In this document: piece by piece, positions 16,087 through 23,929 of the stretch | Position numbering within the stretch: the stretch's first letter is position 1 | Layout of the letters: every line of letters starts with the position of its first letter | From: an uncultured Prevotella sp. | Lineage (GTDB): Bacteria; Bacteroidota; Bacteroidia; Bacteroidales; Bacteroidaceae | DNA length: 64,000 nt | Direction of reading: 5' to 3' | Assembly: GCA_946548065.1 (NCBI GenBank) | Contig: CAMNPM010000001.1 | Span: forward strand, 1 to 64,000 | Notes under the pieces: model-generated | Told to the model about the DNA's origin: nothing | Database searches by the model: none | Seen by the model: the letters and a program-made list of their open reading frames with translations, nothing else | Program-made: the position numbers and the translations under genes

Positions 16087-16623
16087 TTACTTTCGCAGTA
16101 TCAGCTCCTCAGCAAACTTATATATAATAATACCAGCCGTGACCGAGACATTCATCGAGTGTTTGGTACCTAATTGAGGAATCTCCAGGCAACCGTCTGA
16201 GGCGTCTACTACCTCCTGGTGGACGCCTTTCACTTCGTTGCCAAGCACGACGGCATATTTCTGGCCGCGCTGTGGCACGAACGTCTGCAACTTGGTACTA
16301 TGTTCCACCTGCTCAACAGAAAGCACCGTATAACCAAAATTCTGCAGTTCTTCTACAGCTTCCAGTGCAGTATTATAGTATCTCCAGAAAACACTCTCTT
16401 CAGCACCCAGCGCCGTCTTGTGGATTTCAGTAGACGGCGGTGTCTGACAAATACCACACAGAAATACTGCTTCCACGCGGAAAGCATCACAGGTGCGAAA
16501 CACACTACCTATATTATACATCGAACGCACATCGTCCAATACCACAATTAATGGCAATTTTTCGGCCTCACGATATTCCTCCACGGTGAGGCGTTTCATT
16601 TCTATGGTTCTTATCTTTCTCAT
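16087..16623 (-). CDS. TrmH/SpoU-family RNA 2'-O-methyltransferase
   Basis: The 178-residue SPOUT protein has motif 1 LDDVRSMYNIGSVFRTCDAF (about 30-49), motif 2 YAVVLGNEVKGVHQEVVD (about 121) and motif 3 CLEIPQLGTKHSMNVSVTAG (about 143), which form the knotted SAM site. It lacks an N-terminal substrate-binding extension. It methylates a ribose in tRNA or rRNA; the target is not known. A TATCTTTG box ends 8 bp before the start codon, and beyond it lies the DnaA-box cluster. Confidence 0.9.
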   Translation of the reverse strand: MRKIRTIEMKRLTVEEYREAEKLPLIVVLDDVRSMYNIGSVFRTCDAFRVEAVFLCGICQTPPSTEIHKTALGAEESVFWRYYNTALEAVEELQNFGYTVLSVEQVEHSTKLQTFVPQRGQKYAVVLGNEVKGVHQEVVDASDGCLEIPQLGTKHSMNVSVTAGIIIYKFAEELILRK

Positions 16624-16631
16624 TCTGCCTG

Positions 16632-16639
16632 CAAAGATA
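16632..16639 (-). promoter_or_regulatory. -7 box for the TrmH-family gene
   Basis: TATCTTTG on the minus strand sits 8 bp before ATG 16623, predicting a very short leader. The first DnaA box (16648) is within 10 bp, so DnaA binding could affect this promoter. Confidence 0.5.
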
Positions 16640-17013
16640 CAAAAAATTGTGGATAACTATGTGCATAACCGTGTTAATAACATGTGAATAACCATAGAAT
16701 ACCCCAATCCTACCCTACCAGATTGTGGATTTTGGGCATAAAATATAGGGTTACAAGCAAGTTTTCCTCCGAAAGTTGATAAAAAAAGATATAAACTTAT
16801 TAATTTTGCACCGAAAAAGAGAAATGTGGATAAACTGCTTATGCGACTAAAAATCAATAAGTAAGTGTACACAAAGGATGTTAGAAAGACGGAAAAGAAG
16901 GTTGATAACCATTCTGGCAAGAAAAAGCAACGCAAGTTATGCACATATCCACACCGTATCATCCTATATCATTCTCTCTTTTAAAGAAAAAATAAAAAAG
17001 AAAAAATAATATT
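16640..17013. other. oriC: Candidate replication origin (oriC) with a DnaA-box cluster
   Basis: This AT-rich gap of nearly 400 bp without a gene holds five perfect TTATNCACA boxes. Four lie on the minus strand (16648-16656, 16660-16668, 16683-16691, 16825-16833) and one on the plus strand (16937-16945). Weaker boxes lie at 16672-16680 (TTATTAACA) and 16945-16953 (ATATCCACA). The first four are spaced 12, 12 and 11 bp, close to one helical turn. A-rich stretches at 16781-16810 and 16978-17013 could be unwinding elements. Two parS sites lie 9-10 kb to the left. About 0.01 perfect boxes would be expected by chance in 300 bp. Genes on both sides mostly point towards the gap, which is not the usual arrangement. 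Confidence 0.68.
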
Positions 17014-17016
17014 GTG

Positions 17017-18006
17017 ATGTTGAAAACTGAATGGAAAGAGAAGGGTTACATCGATGAACCCGTAGCCGAAGGCACAGACCTGAAGGCAGAAATCCGTCGT
17101 CTGTGCAAAGAGAAAGATGCCATTATCCTGGCACATTACTATACTGTAGGCGACATACAAGACATAGCCGACTTTGTAGGCGACTCGCTGGCTCTGGCTC
17201 GCAAGGCTGCCGAGACCGATGCAAGGATGATGGTGATGTGTGGTGTACACTTCATGGCTGAGACCTGCAAGTTGCTGAGTCCTGACAAGACGGTGCTGTG
17301 TCCTGACCTGAATGCAGGCTGTTCGTTGGCTGACAGTTGCAACGCTGACGACCTGCGTAAATATAAAGAGGAGCACCCAGGCTATCAGGTCATCTCGTAT
17401 GTCAACACCACTGCTGCCGTAAAGGCACTGACGGATGTGGTAGTGACCAGTGGCAATGCCAAGAAGGTGGTAGACCAGTTGCCGAAGGATGCCAAGCTGA
17501 TATTCGGTCCTGACTATAACTTAGGCAACTATATCAACGAGGTGACGGGCCGCCAGATGCTGCTATGGAATGGTGGCTGTCATGTGCACGAGCGTTTCTC
17601 TGTCAGCAAGATAGCCGAGCTGAAGAAGCAGTATCCAGAGGCTGTTGTGATGGCCCACTTGGAGTGTAAAGGGCCGGTGCTGGCCTTAGCTGATGTGAAG
17701 GGCTCTACGGCAGACATGCTGCGATATGCACGGGAAAACCGTGCCACACAGTATATCGTGGCCACAGAGGCCGGTATTCTGCACGAGCTGCAACGAACGT
17801 GTCCTGACAAGGAGTTTATCCCCGTGCCTCCTGAAATCAGCGAGAGCGGCCTGGAATGCAGCTGTAACGAGTGCCAGTATATGAAGATGAACACCCTGCT
17901 GAAGATCTACAACACGCTGAAGTATGAATGGCCAGCCATCGAGATTGACCCACAGGTAGCCCGCCAGGCCGTGAAACCCATAGAGCGAATGCTGGAGCTG
18001 AGCTAG
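17017..18006 (+). CDS. nadA: Quinolinate synthase A
   Basis: NadA condenses iminoaspartate with dihydroxyacetone phosphate to give quinolinate in NAD synthesis. The 329-residue protein has the cluster-binding cysteines of the family: VMCGVHFMAETCKLLSP near 70, HLECKGPVLALAD near 210 and GLECSCNECQYMKMNTL near 285. AHYYTVGDIQDIADFVGDSL lies near 35 and TGRQMLLWNGGCHVHERFS near 180. I chose ATG 17017 over the GTG one codon upstream. The enzyme is oxygen-sensitive because of its [4Fe-4S] cluster. Its last codons form the left arm of a strong terminator hairpin. Confidence 0.95.
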   Translation: MLKTEWKEKGYIDEPVAEGTDLKAEIRRLCKEKDAIILAHYYTVGDIQDIADFVGDSLALARKAAETDARMMVMCGVHFMAETCKLLSPDKTVLCPDLNAGCSLADSCNADDLRKYKEEHPGYQVISYVNTTAAVKALTDVVVTSGNAKKVVDQLPKDAKLIFGPDYNLGNYINEVTGRQMLLWNGGCHVHERFSVSKIAELKKQYPEAVVMAHLECKGPVLALADVKGSTADMLRYARENRATQYIVATEAGILHELQRTCPDKEFIPVPPEISESGLECSCNECQYMKMNTLLKIYNTLKYEWPAIEIDPQVARQAVKPIERMLELS

Positions 18007-18023
18007 GCTCCAGCATTCGCTCT
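17982..18023. terminator. Bidirectional terminator with 17-bp perfect stem overlapping the nadA end
   Basis: The left arm 17982-17998 and right arm 18007-18023 are perfectly complementary over 17 bp with an 8-base loop containing the nadA stop codon. The right arm is followed by the T-rich GTTGTTTATTTC. The convergent minus-strand gene ends 6 bp away, so the hairpin could serve both. Confidence 0.88.
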
Positions 18024-18028
18024 GTTGT

Positions 18029-19810
18029 TTATTTCACTACGTATTTCTTTCCGTTCCTGATATAAATACCTTTCTGGGGATTTAAAACCCGCTGTCCTTT
18101 CAGATTATACATACTATTTGTTTCTCTGTTGTTGCTATTTAGCTCATGAATATAGGTACCAACGGGAAACACATTGTTATCCAGATGTTGCATATGCCGC
18201 GTAATCCAATCTCTTATAAAGGCTATCTCTGCATCGAAGTCAATCACCTCGCCGTCAACATCGCTATCCATCGACCATTTTTGTTCTTCCCGCCGTGCAG
18301 CTCCTGACTCTTTTAGTGTCTGGTAATAGCTGTCGTATCTGCTGATTAGGTTGTCAGTGGATAGATAGTTGTTTCGAAGCTCTTGGTAGCGTTCGTTTAC
18401 CCTCTGGATAAAGTTGTCCGGATTAAGTGCCTTGAGTCGTTCATAGAGATTCATATTCACATTCATGGTAAACTCAGGAACAGCCCAGTCACCCAGCCAT
18501 TTTGCTCCAACGGTAGCATCGAGATCCCATACGGCAAGTGTCAGCTTTTTATCCTTTGTCTTATCATAGACAGCCCAATACATATTCTTACCCACATTGT
18601 CGAAGGCATTCAACGCATTCAGGAAAATATAGTAGTCAACGACTACAGGCATGTCGAAATACTCGCTTACATGAGCAGCAAACTCTTCATCGCTGCTGTT
18701 CACCACAAAACTGATGGCATTATAGAGTGTGCTATAGTCAGTTTCTTCCAGGTCGTCAAGCTCTGGATACTTCACCTCGAAAGCACCCCACGTTTCGCTT
18801 CGATTGTCGTATGGCGGTGCTTCCCACATCAGTGCGTTGCTATAGCTTTCCGACTTCCATAGTCCACCCTTTATCTGGCCTGTATTCTTATCGAATTTCT
18901 TAAGTTTCAGCTGTTTTCTGTCCATGGTTTCTGTAAGACAGTAAACGCCTCGATACTCATCATTCACAAAGAGCTCAACCATTTTGCCTCTTACGCCCGA
19001 CAATGCCTCTGGCTCGCTATCCAGATAATAGGGCTTGGTCGCCATATCGTTCCACAATTCGGTGGCTATGCGGTTGCGAAGTCTGAACAAGTCAGCCTGC
19101 CCAGCATCGAGAATCCAGTTATTGTCCTTTCGTAAACCAAAAAACTGTTGGTCTTCATCGAATTTTATTTTGTAGTTACGTTTGTGTTTGCCTTCAGCAT
19201 TTGTAGTACCGCCACGCCATTTTATCTTTGCCGGCATATCATTATTCAACGTCCCGTCGGGCATTTCCAGACTCACACTGCCTGCCTGATACTCATAGCC
19301 AAAATCACCTTGTATTCTCAGTATAGGTAGAGTTTGTGAAGATAAAGGAAGAACACAAATAAATAAAAAGAATAAAGAAATGTTGTTTTTTACTTTTTTA
19401 AATGCAAAGAATCGTTGGCCTAAGTAATTGAATATCACAAAGAGACACATGCCTAAACCCATGGAGATGTTTTCCTGAATCACCTTGTCGTAGCCTTCCA
19501 GTATCCACATCATTAATGGTTTGGCGATGCCATATGCCAGCAGATAGCACGTAATGATATTGACGGTGAAGCGCAGCAGTGAATTCCAGCCCTTTTCGTG
19601 ATACTGAAAGGTGAAATGCTTGTTGAGCAGGTAGCTGCAGATGCTGCCAAAGAAGTAGTTGGCAGCTGAGGAAGTCCAGTATCCAAAATGAAAGACATTG
19701 TAGAATACAAACATGATGGTGGTACCTACAATTGTATTTACCACACCCACCATGACAAACTTCATGAAAGTTTTGTCAGTGAATAATGTTATCTTATCTT
19801 TTAACGACAT
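18029..19810 (-). CDS. GtrA-like membrane domain fused to a CotH-kinase-type domain
   Basis: One 593-residue frame joins two families. Residues 1-140 are a GtrA-like four-helix membrane domain (KFVMVGVVNTIVGTTIMFVF, then NYFFGSICSYLLNKHFTFQY). Residues 142-160 (NNISLFFLFICVLPLSSQT) look like a signal peptide or fifth helix. Residues about 163-560 resemble CotH (IKWRGGTTNAEGKHKRNYKI, YRGVYCLTETMDRKQLKL, LAVWDLDATVGAKW). The tail, MYNLKGQRVLNPQKGIYIRN then GKKYVVK, is a C-terminal motif I associate with exported Prevotella proteins. GtrA proteins act in lipid-linked sugar transfer and CotH proteins are atypical kinases; what the fusion does is unknown. It may be two merged genes. It overlaps the upstream gene by 17 bp. 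Confidence 0.75.
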   Translation of the reverse strand: MSLKDKITLFTDKTFMKFVMVGVVNTIVGTTIMFVFYNVFHFGYWTSSAANYFFGSICSYLLNKHFTFQYHEKGWNSLLRFTVNIITCYLLAYGIAKPLMMWILEGYDKVIQENISMGLGMCLFVIFNYLGQRFFAFKKVKNNISLFFLFICVLPLSSQTLPILRIQGDFGYEYQAGSVSLEMPDGTLNNDMPAKIKWRGGTTNAEGKHKRNYKIKFDEDQQFFGLRKDNNWILDAGQADLFRLRNRIATELWNDMATKPYYLDSEPEALSGVRGKMVELFVNDEYRGVYCLTETMDRKQLKLKKFDKNTGQIKGGLWKSESYSNALMWEAPPYDNRSETWGAFEVKYPELDDLEETDYSTLYNAISFVVNSSDEEFAAHVSEYFDMPVVVDYYIFLNALNAFDNVGKNMYWAVYDKTKDKKLTLAVWDLDATVGAKWLGDWAVPEFTMNVNMNLYERLKALNPDNFIQRVNERYQELRNNYLSTDNLISRYDSYYQTLKESGAARREEQKWSMDSDVDGEVIDFDAEIAFIRDWITRHMQHLDNNVFPVGTYIHELNSNNRETNSMYNLKGQRVLNPQKGIYIRNGKKYVVK

Positions 19811-20417
19811 CTATATCTTTATGATTTACTATCCACACGCAGTCGGCCTGGCGATTGCTGATTATTTCACTGCTGAGTTGCTTGGCATCAGTTATAGCAT
19901 CTGGAGTACGGACTATCGTTGTGTCCTGCAATACTTTAGGCCATCGATAGTTGGTTTCGTAACGAGCGGCTGCACCCCACCCGAAGGCTTCGTTGGGAAT
20001 GACACAGAAGGAAGACAGCTTGGGGTAGTCGTCTTCGATAATGACAATGTAGACATTGCCTACTGGCTGGCCTGTCTTTTGTATTGCTTCCTGGGCCATT
20101 TTCTTTCCTGTCAGTCCTGACTTGATAGCCGCATGGGTCAGATGAGTATCAATAGCCAGAGCTGCAATAAGGAATATGACAAATGGTATGGTGGCAGCTT
20201 TCGCTTTCTCTCCGTAAGCATCAATAGAATAGGCTGTCATTATGGCTACTAACGCCAGTCCGGCATAGGTATGCATCATGCTGAAGACGGTCACGTGAGT
20301 AGGCAGTATGGGCCATACGGCCATCAGGAGCAGAGGGGTAAGGATAGCAATGAGGATAACGGCCCAATGAGACTTGCAGCGTTCTTGAATACTTATCTTA
20401 CTATAGCTATCTTGCAT
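19794..20417 (-). CDS. Hypothetical membrane protein
   Basis: I do not recognise this 207-residue protein. It has three hydrophobic segments in the first 110 residues (AVILIAILTPLLLMAVWPIL, a stretch around YAGLALVAIMTAYS, and TIPFVIFLIAALAID), then a soluble domain. The soluble part contains VGNVYIVIIEDDYPKLSSF and YRWPKVLQDTTIVRTPDAI and ends ADCVWIVNHKDIDVVKR. It could be the C-terminal remnant of a larger membrane glycosyltransferase-like protein, but nothing proves that. It overlaps porZ upstream by 25 bp and the GtrA-CotH gene downstream by 17 bp, so the three are probably co-translated; a role in cell-surface assembly is a guess from context. Confidence 0.6.
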   Translation of the reverse strand: MQDSYSKISIQERCKSHWAVILIAILTPLLLMAVWPILPTHVTVFSMMHTYAGLALVAIMTAYSIDAYGEKAKAATIPFVIFLIAALAIDTHLTHAAIKSGLTGKKMAQEAIQKTGQPVGNVYIVIIEDDYPKLSSFCVIPNEAFGWGAAARYETNYRWPKVLQDTTIVRTPDAITDAKQLSSEIISNRQADCVWIVNHKDIDVVKR

Positions 20418-22402
20418 ACTGTTCCCTTTTCGCCTGTGTTGGTAGCCGTGATTACCATGTATACTCCAGAGGCCACTCTCCTACCCTTCTGGTCGCATCC
20501 GTCCCAGGTATAGGTACCGCCATTGCTGCGTCCCTCATTGACCAATGCTCCATTGGAGGCTACTATCTTCACGTCAGCATTGTAGGTCAGTCCGGTAATG
20601 GTGATGAGTCCTGTATATCCTGGATTGACAGGGTTCGGATAGGCCCACACGTTGTCTGAGGTCATTTCTTCATTGGTCTGCGTGGCATCGCTCATATAGG
20701 AGCAGAGCCCATTGTCTGTGCCAAAGAATACTTCGCCGGTAGTGGGGTTGATGGCTATCGACCTGACCACATTCGACAGCAGCGCACTGTTGTCTGTGGT
20801 GAAATGCTGTATCTGGCTCATGTTGTCAGCACTGATCAGGTAGACACCGTTACCATTCGTACCAAACCATTTCCGCCCGCCACCGTCTATGGCTATTGAC
20901 ATGATATCGATGCCAGCCAATAGGTAGTCGGCATAGTTGGTGCCATCGTTGCGAGGAACCTTGACCTGTACATACGTGGGGCGCTCTTGGTCAATATCCG
21001 AACGTTTCAGCACAAAAGGTCCTGCACTGGAGCCTAACCACAGGTCGTTGTTTCTGTCTTCTACTATACAGCGCACACCCTCGATAACGTCTATCTTGGT
21101 ACCATCTTCATTAGTGAACGACTCATAGGCTCTGATGGCATCGCTTTCCATGTCGTACTGATAGAAAGCTGGCAGCGCCCAGTTGTTGTTGACAAACCAC
21201 ATGATGCCCTGCGAGTCGATAATCATCTTGCTCAGTTCTGCGTTGCTGCTGTTTGGGAATTCTTTTCTGGTGTTTAGCTTCATCAGTTCCGTATGGTCGA
21301 GTTTGCTGAACGAGCCATTGGAATAGCGTATCATGGCCGTAGTGGGAGCTGATGTGTTAAGCAGATAAAGGTTGTTGCCTTGAAGGTCAAACTTCACACC
21401 AGAGATAATCTGTGTATTTTTACTGACTCCATTATATGCCTCTATAGGGCTGTTGTCGCTGTTGTAGAACTTCAAAAACTGTCCGTCCTGGTATTCGTAG
21501 AGTCCGTTTCTGGCTCCTGCAAAGACGTGGTTCTCGTCCGTAGGGTCTACGTCGAAGCAGAAGGAACCAGTAAAGGAAACACCTGTAGCTTCTGCGATGC
21601 CTTCATGCTGGTAGATGGTCCACTCGTTGTTGTTCAGCACCTGTATAGGCTCAGCGTTGCTGTAGTCGCCATTGCAGGTGTAGAGCTTGTTGTGGACGAA
21701 TTTCATATATCCAAACGTATTGTGCTTGGGTCCGCCAGGCTGGAGGGTCTTGACCAGTTCGATGTTTTCGTCGTAGTCTTTGGTGTCTTGTGTGAAAGAG
21801 GGTGCGGCGGTGGCTTCTGTCCAGTTGGACTTGTCGATGAGGTTGTCGCTCATGTTGCCTTGCAGCGCGCCTTGTGCGGTCTGTGCATAGATGGTGTCTT
21901 GGCTGATGGTGACGGCATTAATGCGTTGTCCCAGCATGTAGCTCTCGCTGACCTCTGCTCGCTGCACGTTGAGCTTCACGATGCCGAAGCCACAGCAGAG
22001 ATAGGCATACTGCTCGTGGATGTAGATGTTGTATACGGTCTTGTCGCCAGTAATCACCTTGGAGTAGATGTCGCTGATATTGGTGATGTTGCCGTTGGTC
22101 TCTATCAGGTCGATGTTGGTATTGCTGTAGACCACTACCAGCCGCTTGGCCTGCTGGCACCAGCGGATGTGGGTGATATACGTGTCAGAGAGGCCGTTCA
22201 CCTTGTCGTAGGTGGTGATACTCTGGTCTTGCTTGTTATACTGGTAGAGTCCGTTGGAGGCCAGAACGAAGAGTTCGTTGCCTGCTGCCTGTATCTGTTG
22301 CACGTCGTGATAGGCCAGGTAGTTCTTCCATGTTCCTATCTGGGCTGATGACAGATGACAGATGACAGTTAGTAAAAGCAGTGCAATGATTATCTTCTTC
22401 AT
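20393..22402 (-). CDS. porZ: PorZ-like type IX secretion protein with beta-propellers
   Basis: The 669-residue protein starts with the signal peptide MKKIIIALLLLTVICHLSSA. It then has repeated propeller-like blades (GTWKNYLAYHDVQQIQAAGN, LFVLASNGLYQYNKQDQSI, NDLWLGSSAGPFVLKRSD, GEVFFGTDNGLCSYMSD). It ends in a beta-sandwich of T9SS C-terminal-signal type (VWAYPNPVNPGYTGLITITG to CKIAIVR). In Porphyromonas, PorZ sits at the cell surface and takes part in the sortase/LPS attachment step of type IX secretion. The start GTWKNYLAYHDVQQI is typical. A generic two-component-regulator-propeller protein is the alternative, but the full layout favours PorZ. Confidence 0.78.
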   Translation of the reverse strand: MKKIIIALLLLTVICHLSSAQIGTWKNYLAYHDVQQIQAAGNELFVLASNGLYQYNKQDQSITTYDKVNGLSDTYITHIRWCQQAKRLVVVYSNTNIDLIETNGNITNISDIYSKVITGDKTVYNIYIHEQYAYLCCGFGIVKLNVQRAEVSESYMLGQRINAVTISQDTIYAQTAQGALQGNMSDNLIDKSNWTEATAAPSFTQDTKDYDENIELVKTLQPGGPKHNTFGYMKFVHNKLYTCNGDYSNAEPIQVLNNNEWTIYQHEGIAEATGVSFTGSFCFDVDPTDENHVFAGARNGLYEYQDGQFLKFYNSDNSPIEAYNGVSKNTQIISGVKFDLQGNNLYLLNTSAPTTAMIRYSNGSFSKLDHTELMKLNTRKEFPNSSNAELSKMIIDSQGIMWFVNNNWALPAFYQYDMESDAIRAYESFTNEDGTKIDVIEGVRCIVEDRNNDLWLGSSAGPFVLKRSDIDQERPTYVQVKVPRNDGTNYADYLLAGIDIMSIAIDGGGRKWFGTNGNGVYLISADNMSQIQHFTTDNSALLSNVVRSIAINPTTGEVFFGTDNGLCSYMSDATQTNEEMTSDNVWAYPNPVNPGYTGLITITGLTYNADVKIVASNGALVNEGRSNGGTYTWDGCDQKGRRVASGVYMVITATNTGEKGTVCKIAIVR

Positions 22403-22414
22403 GTTGTGTGGCTC

Positions 22415-23929
22415 TTAGATTTTCTGTAGATATTCTGCCAGTTTCTTGGTGGCACGGGCGCGATGGCTGATTTGGTTCTTGATGCCTGTACCCAGTTCGG
22501 CAAAGGTCTTGTCGTAGCCCTCAGGCTTGAAGATGGGGTCGTAGCCGAAGCCCTCGCCTCCCCTCTTCTCGCGGATTATCTCGCCATTGACAATGCCTTC
22601 GAATCTCTGTACCTTTCCGCCTATGATGAGCACGAAGATGGTGCGGAAGCGGGCCTTGCGGTTGTCTTTGTTCTCCAGTTCCTTCAGCAGCTTGCGCATG
22701 TTGGCCTCCGAGTCGTGCCCTACCCCACCCGCATAGCGGGCACTGTAGACACCAGGAGCTCCACCCAGGGCTTCTACCTCCAGACCCGTATCGTCAGCAA
22801 AGCAGTCGACACGATACTTGTTATACACATACTGAGCCTTCAGCAGGGCATTGTCCTCCAAGGTTTGTCCCTTTTCTGGGATGTCGTCGTGGCAGCCAAT
22901 GTCGCTCAGCGAGAGTACTTCAAACTTGTTGCCCAGGATTTTCCTGACCTCCATGAGCTTGTTCTGGTTGTTGGTGGCAAATACTATTTTCATCTTTTTC
23001 TTTTCTTTCTTTATGCTCACTCTCATCTCGTCGAATCCCTCGCCATAGACACCGATGACGCTCGACTGCGAGACAAAGGCCTGTGGGTCGATCATCTTGA
23101 TCAGACGGAACATATTGACGCTCTCGTTCTTCTTGGCCAGTATACAGAGCACCTTGCTCCTGCGCCCTGTGTACCATCCGTGTCCGTCGAGGATGGTCAC
23201 GCCGTGGTTCATCTCCGTGCCTATGGCGTTGGCTATCTCCTGCCATTTCTGGCTGAAGATCATAAACTGCACCGACTGCCGGCGACCGTTCATGATGTAG
23301 TCGAGCGTATAGTTCTCCATCGCCATCACGCAGAAGCCAAACATCACCTTGTGGGCGCGCTCCATATAGTCGCCAAACTGTGGGAAGAACATACAGGAGC
23401 CAATGATGCAGAAGTCGGCTGCTATCAGCACGTTGCCCAGCGACACGTTGGGGTGGTACTTATTGACGGAGGCAGCAATGATGTCCGTTCCTCCCGTCGA
23501 ACCGTTATGCAGGAAGACGGTGGCCAGCGCGATGCCCGTCAGCACGCAGCCTATGATCATCGACATGAAGTCCTGCCCTTCGCCCATCAGCTTGAAAGGC
23601 AGTCCGTTGGGTTGTTTGGGCATCAGTTCCTGGGCGAACATCAGCATGAAGTAGAGGGTGAAGATGGCGAAGATGGTCTTCATCAGGAACTTCACTCCCA
23701 GTATCTTCAGCGCCACTAAGAGCAGCAGTCCGTTGATGATGATATAGGTGTTCTCCAGGTGGAACCCAGTGGCATAGTAGATGATGGCCGACAGACCCGT
23801 CACGCCTCCTGCCACTATCTGGTAGGGCATCAGGAACACGGTGAAGGCCACCGTATAGATGGCGAGGCCAAGGGCTATGAAGAGATAGTCCTTGGCTTCG
23901 TTCCATATCATCTTGTGCTGTTCAGTCAT
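22415..23929 (-). CDS. YitT-family membrane protein fused to RdgB (XTP/dITP diphosphatase)
   Basis: A single 504-residue frame covers two proteins normally encoded apart. Residues 1-305 are YitT-like: five or six membrane segments ([40 protein letters not shown]) then a DUF2179-type soluble domain ([19 protein letters not shown]). Residues 313-504 are a full-length RdgB/HAM1 ([62 protein letters not shown]), which removes ITP and XTP from the nucleotide pool. The junction [12 protein letters not shown] sits in an A-rich stretch; the internal ATG (22993) could still start a separate RdgB. It lies next to leuS with no gap. Confidence 0.88.
   Translation of the reverse strand: MTEQHKMIWNEAKDYLFIALGLAIYTVAFTVFLMPYQIVAGGVTGLSAIIYYATGFHLENTYIIINGLLLLVALKILGVKFLMKTIFAIFTLYFMLMFAQELMPKQPNGLPFKLMGEGQDFMSMIIGCVLTGIALATVFLHNGSTGGTDIIAASVNKYHPNVSLGNVLIAADFCIIGSCMFFPQFGDYMERAHKVMFGFCVMAMENYTLDYIMNGRRQSVQFMIFSQKWQEIANAIGTEMNHGVTILDGHGWYTGRRSKVLCILAKKNESVNMFRLIKMIDPQAFVSQSSVIGVYGEGFDEMRVSIKKEKKKMKIVFATNNQNKLMEVRKILGNKFEVLSLSDIGCHDDIPEKGQTLEDNALLKAQYVYNKYRVDCFADDTGLEVEALGGAPGVYSARYAGGVGHDSEANMRKLLKELENKDNRKARFRTIFVLIIGGKVQRFEGIVNGEIIREKRGGEGFGYDPIFKPEGYDKTFAELGTGIKNQISHRARATKKLAEYLQKI

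Noticed and set aside
20292..20297. CACGTG core as a possible third parS
   Set aside because: The flanks (GGT...AGT) do not match the parS half-sites; it lies in a coding region. The CACGTG near 59708 fails for the same reason.
22463..23719. 418-codon plus-strand frame opposite YitT-RdgB
   Set aside because: It is antisense to a well-supported two-domain protein and has no recognisable features.
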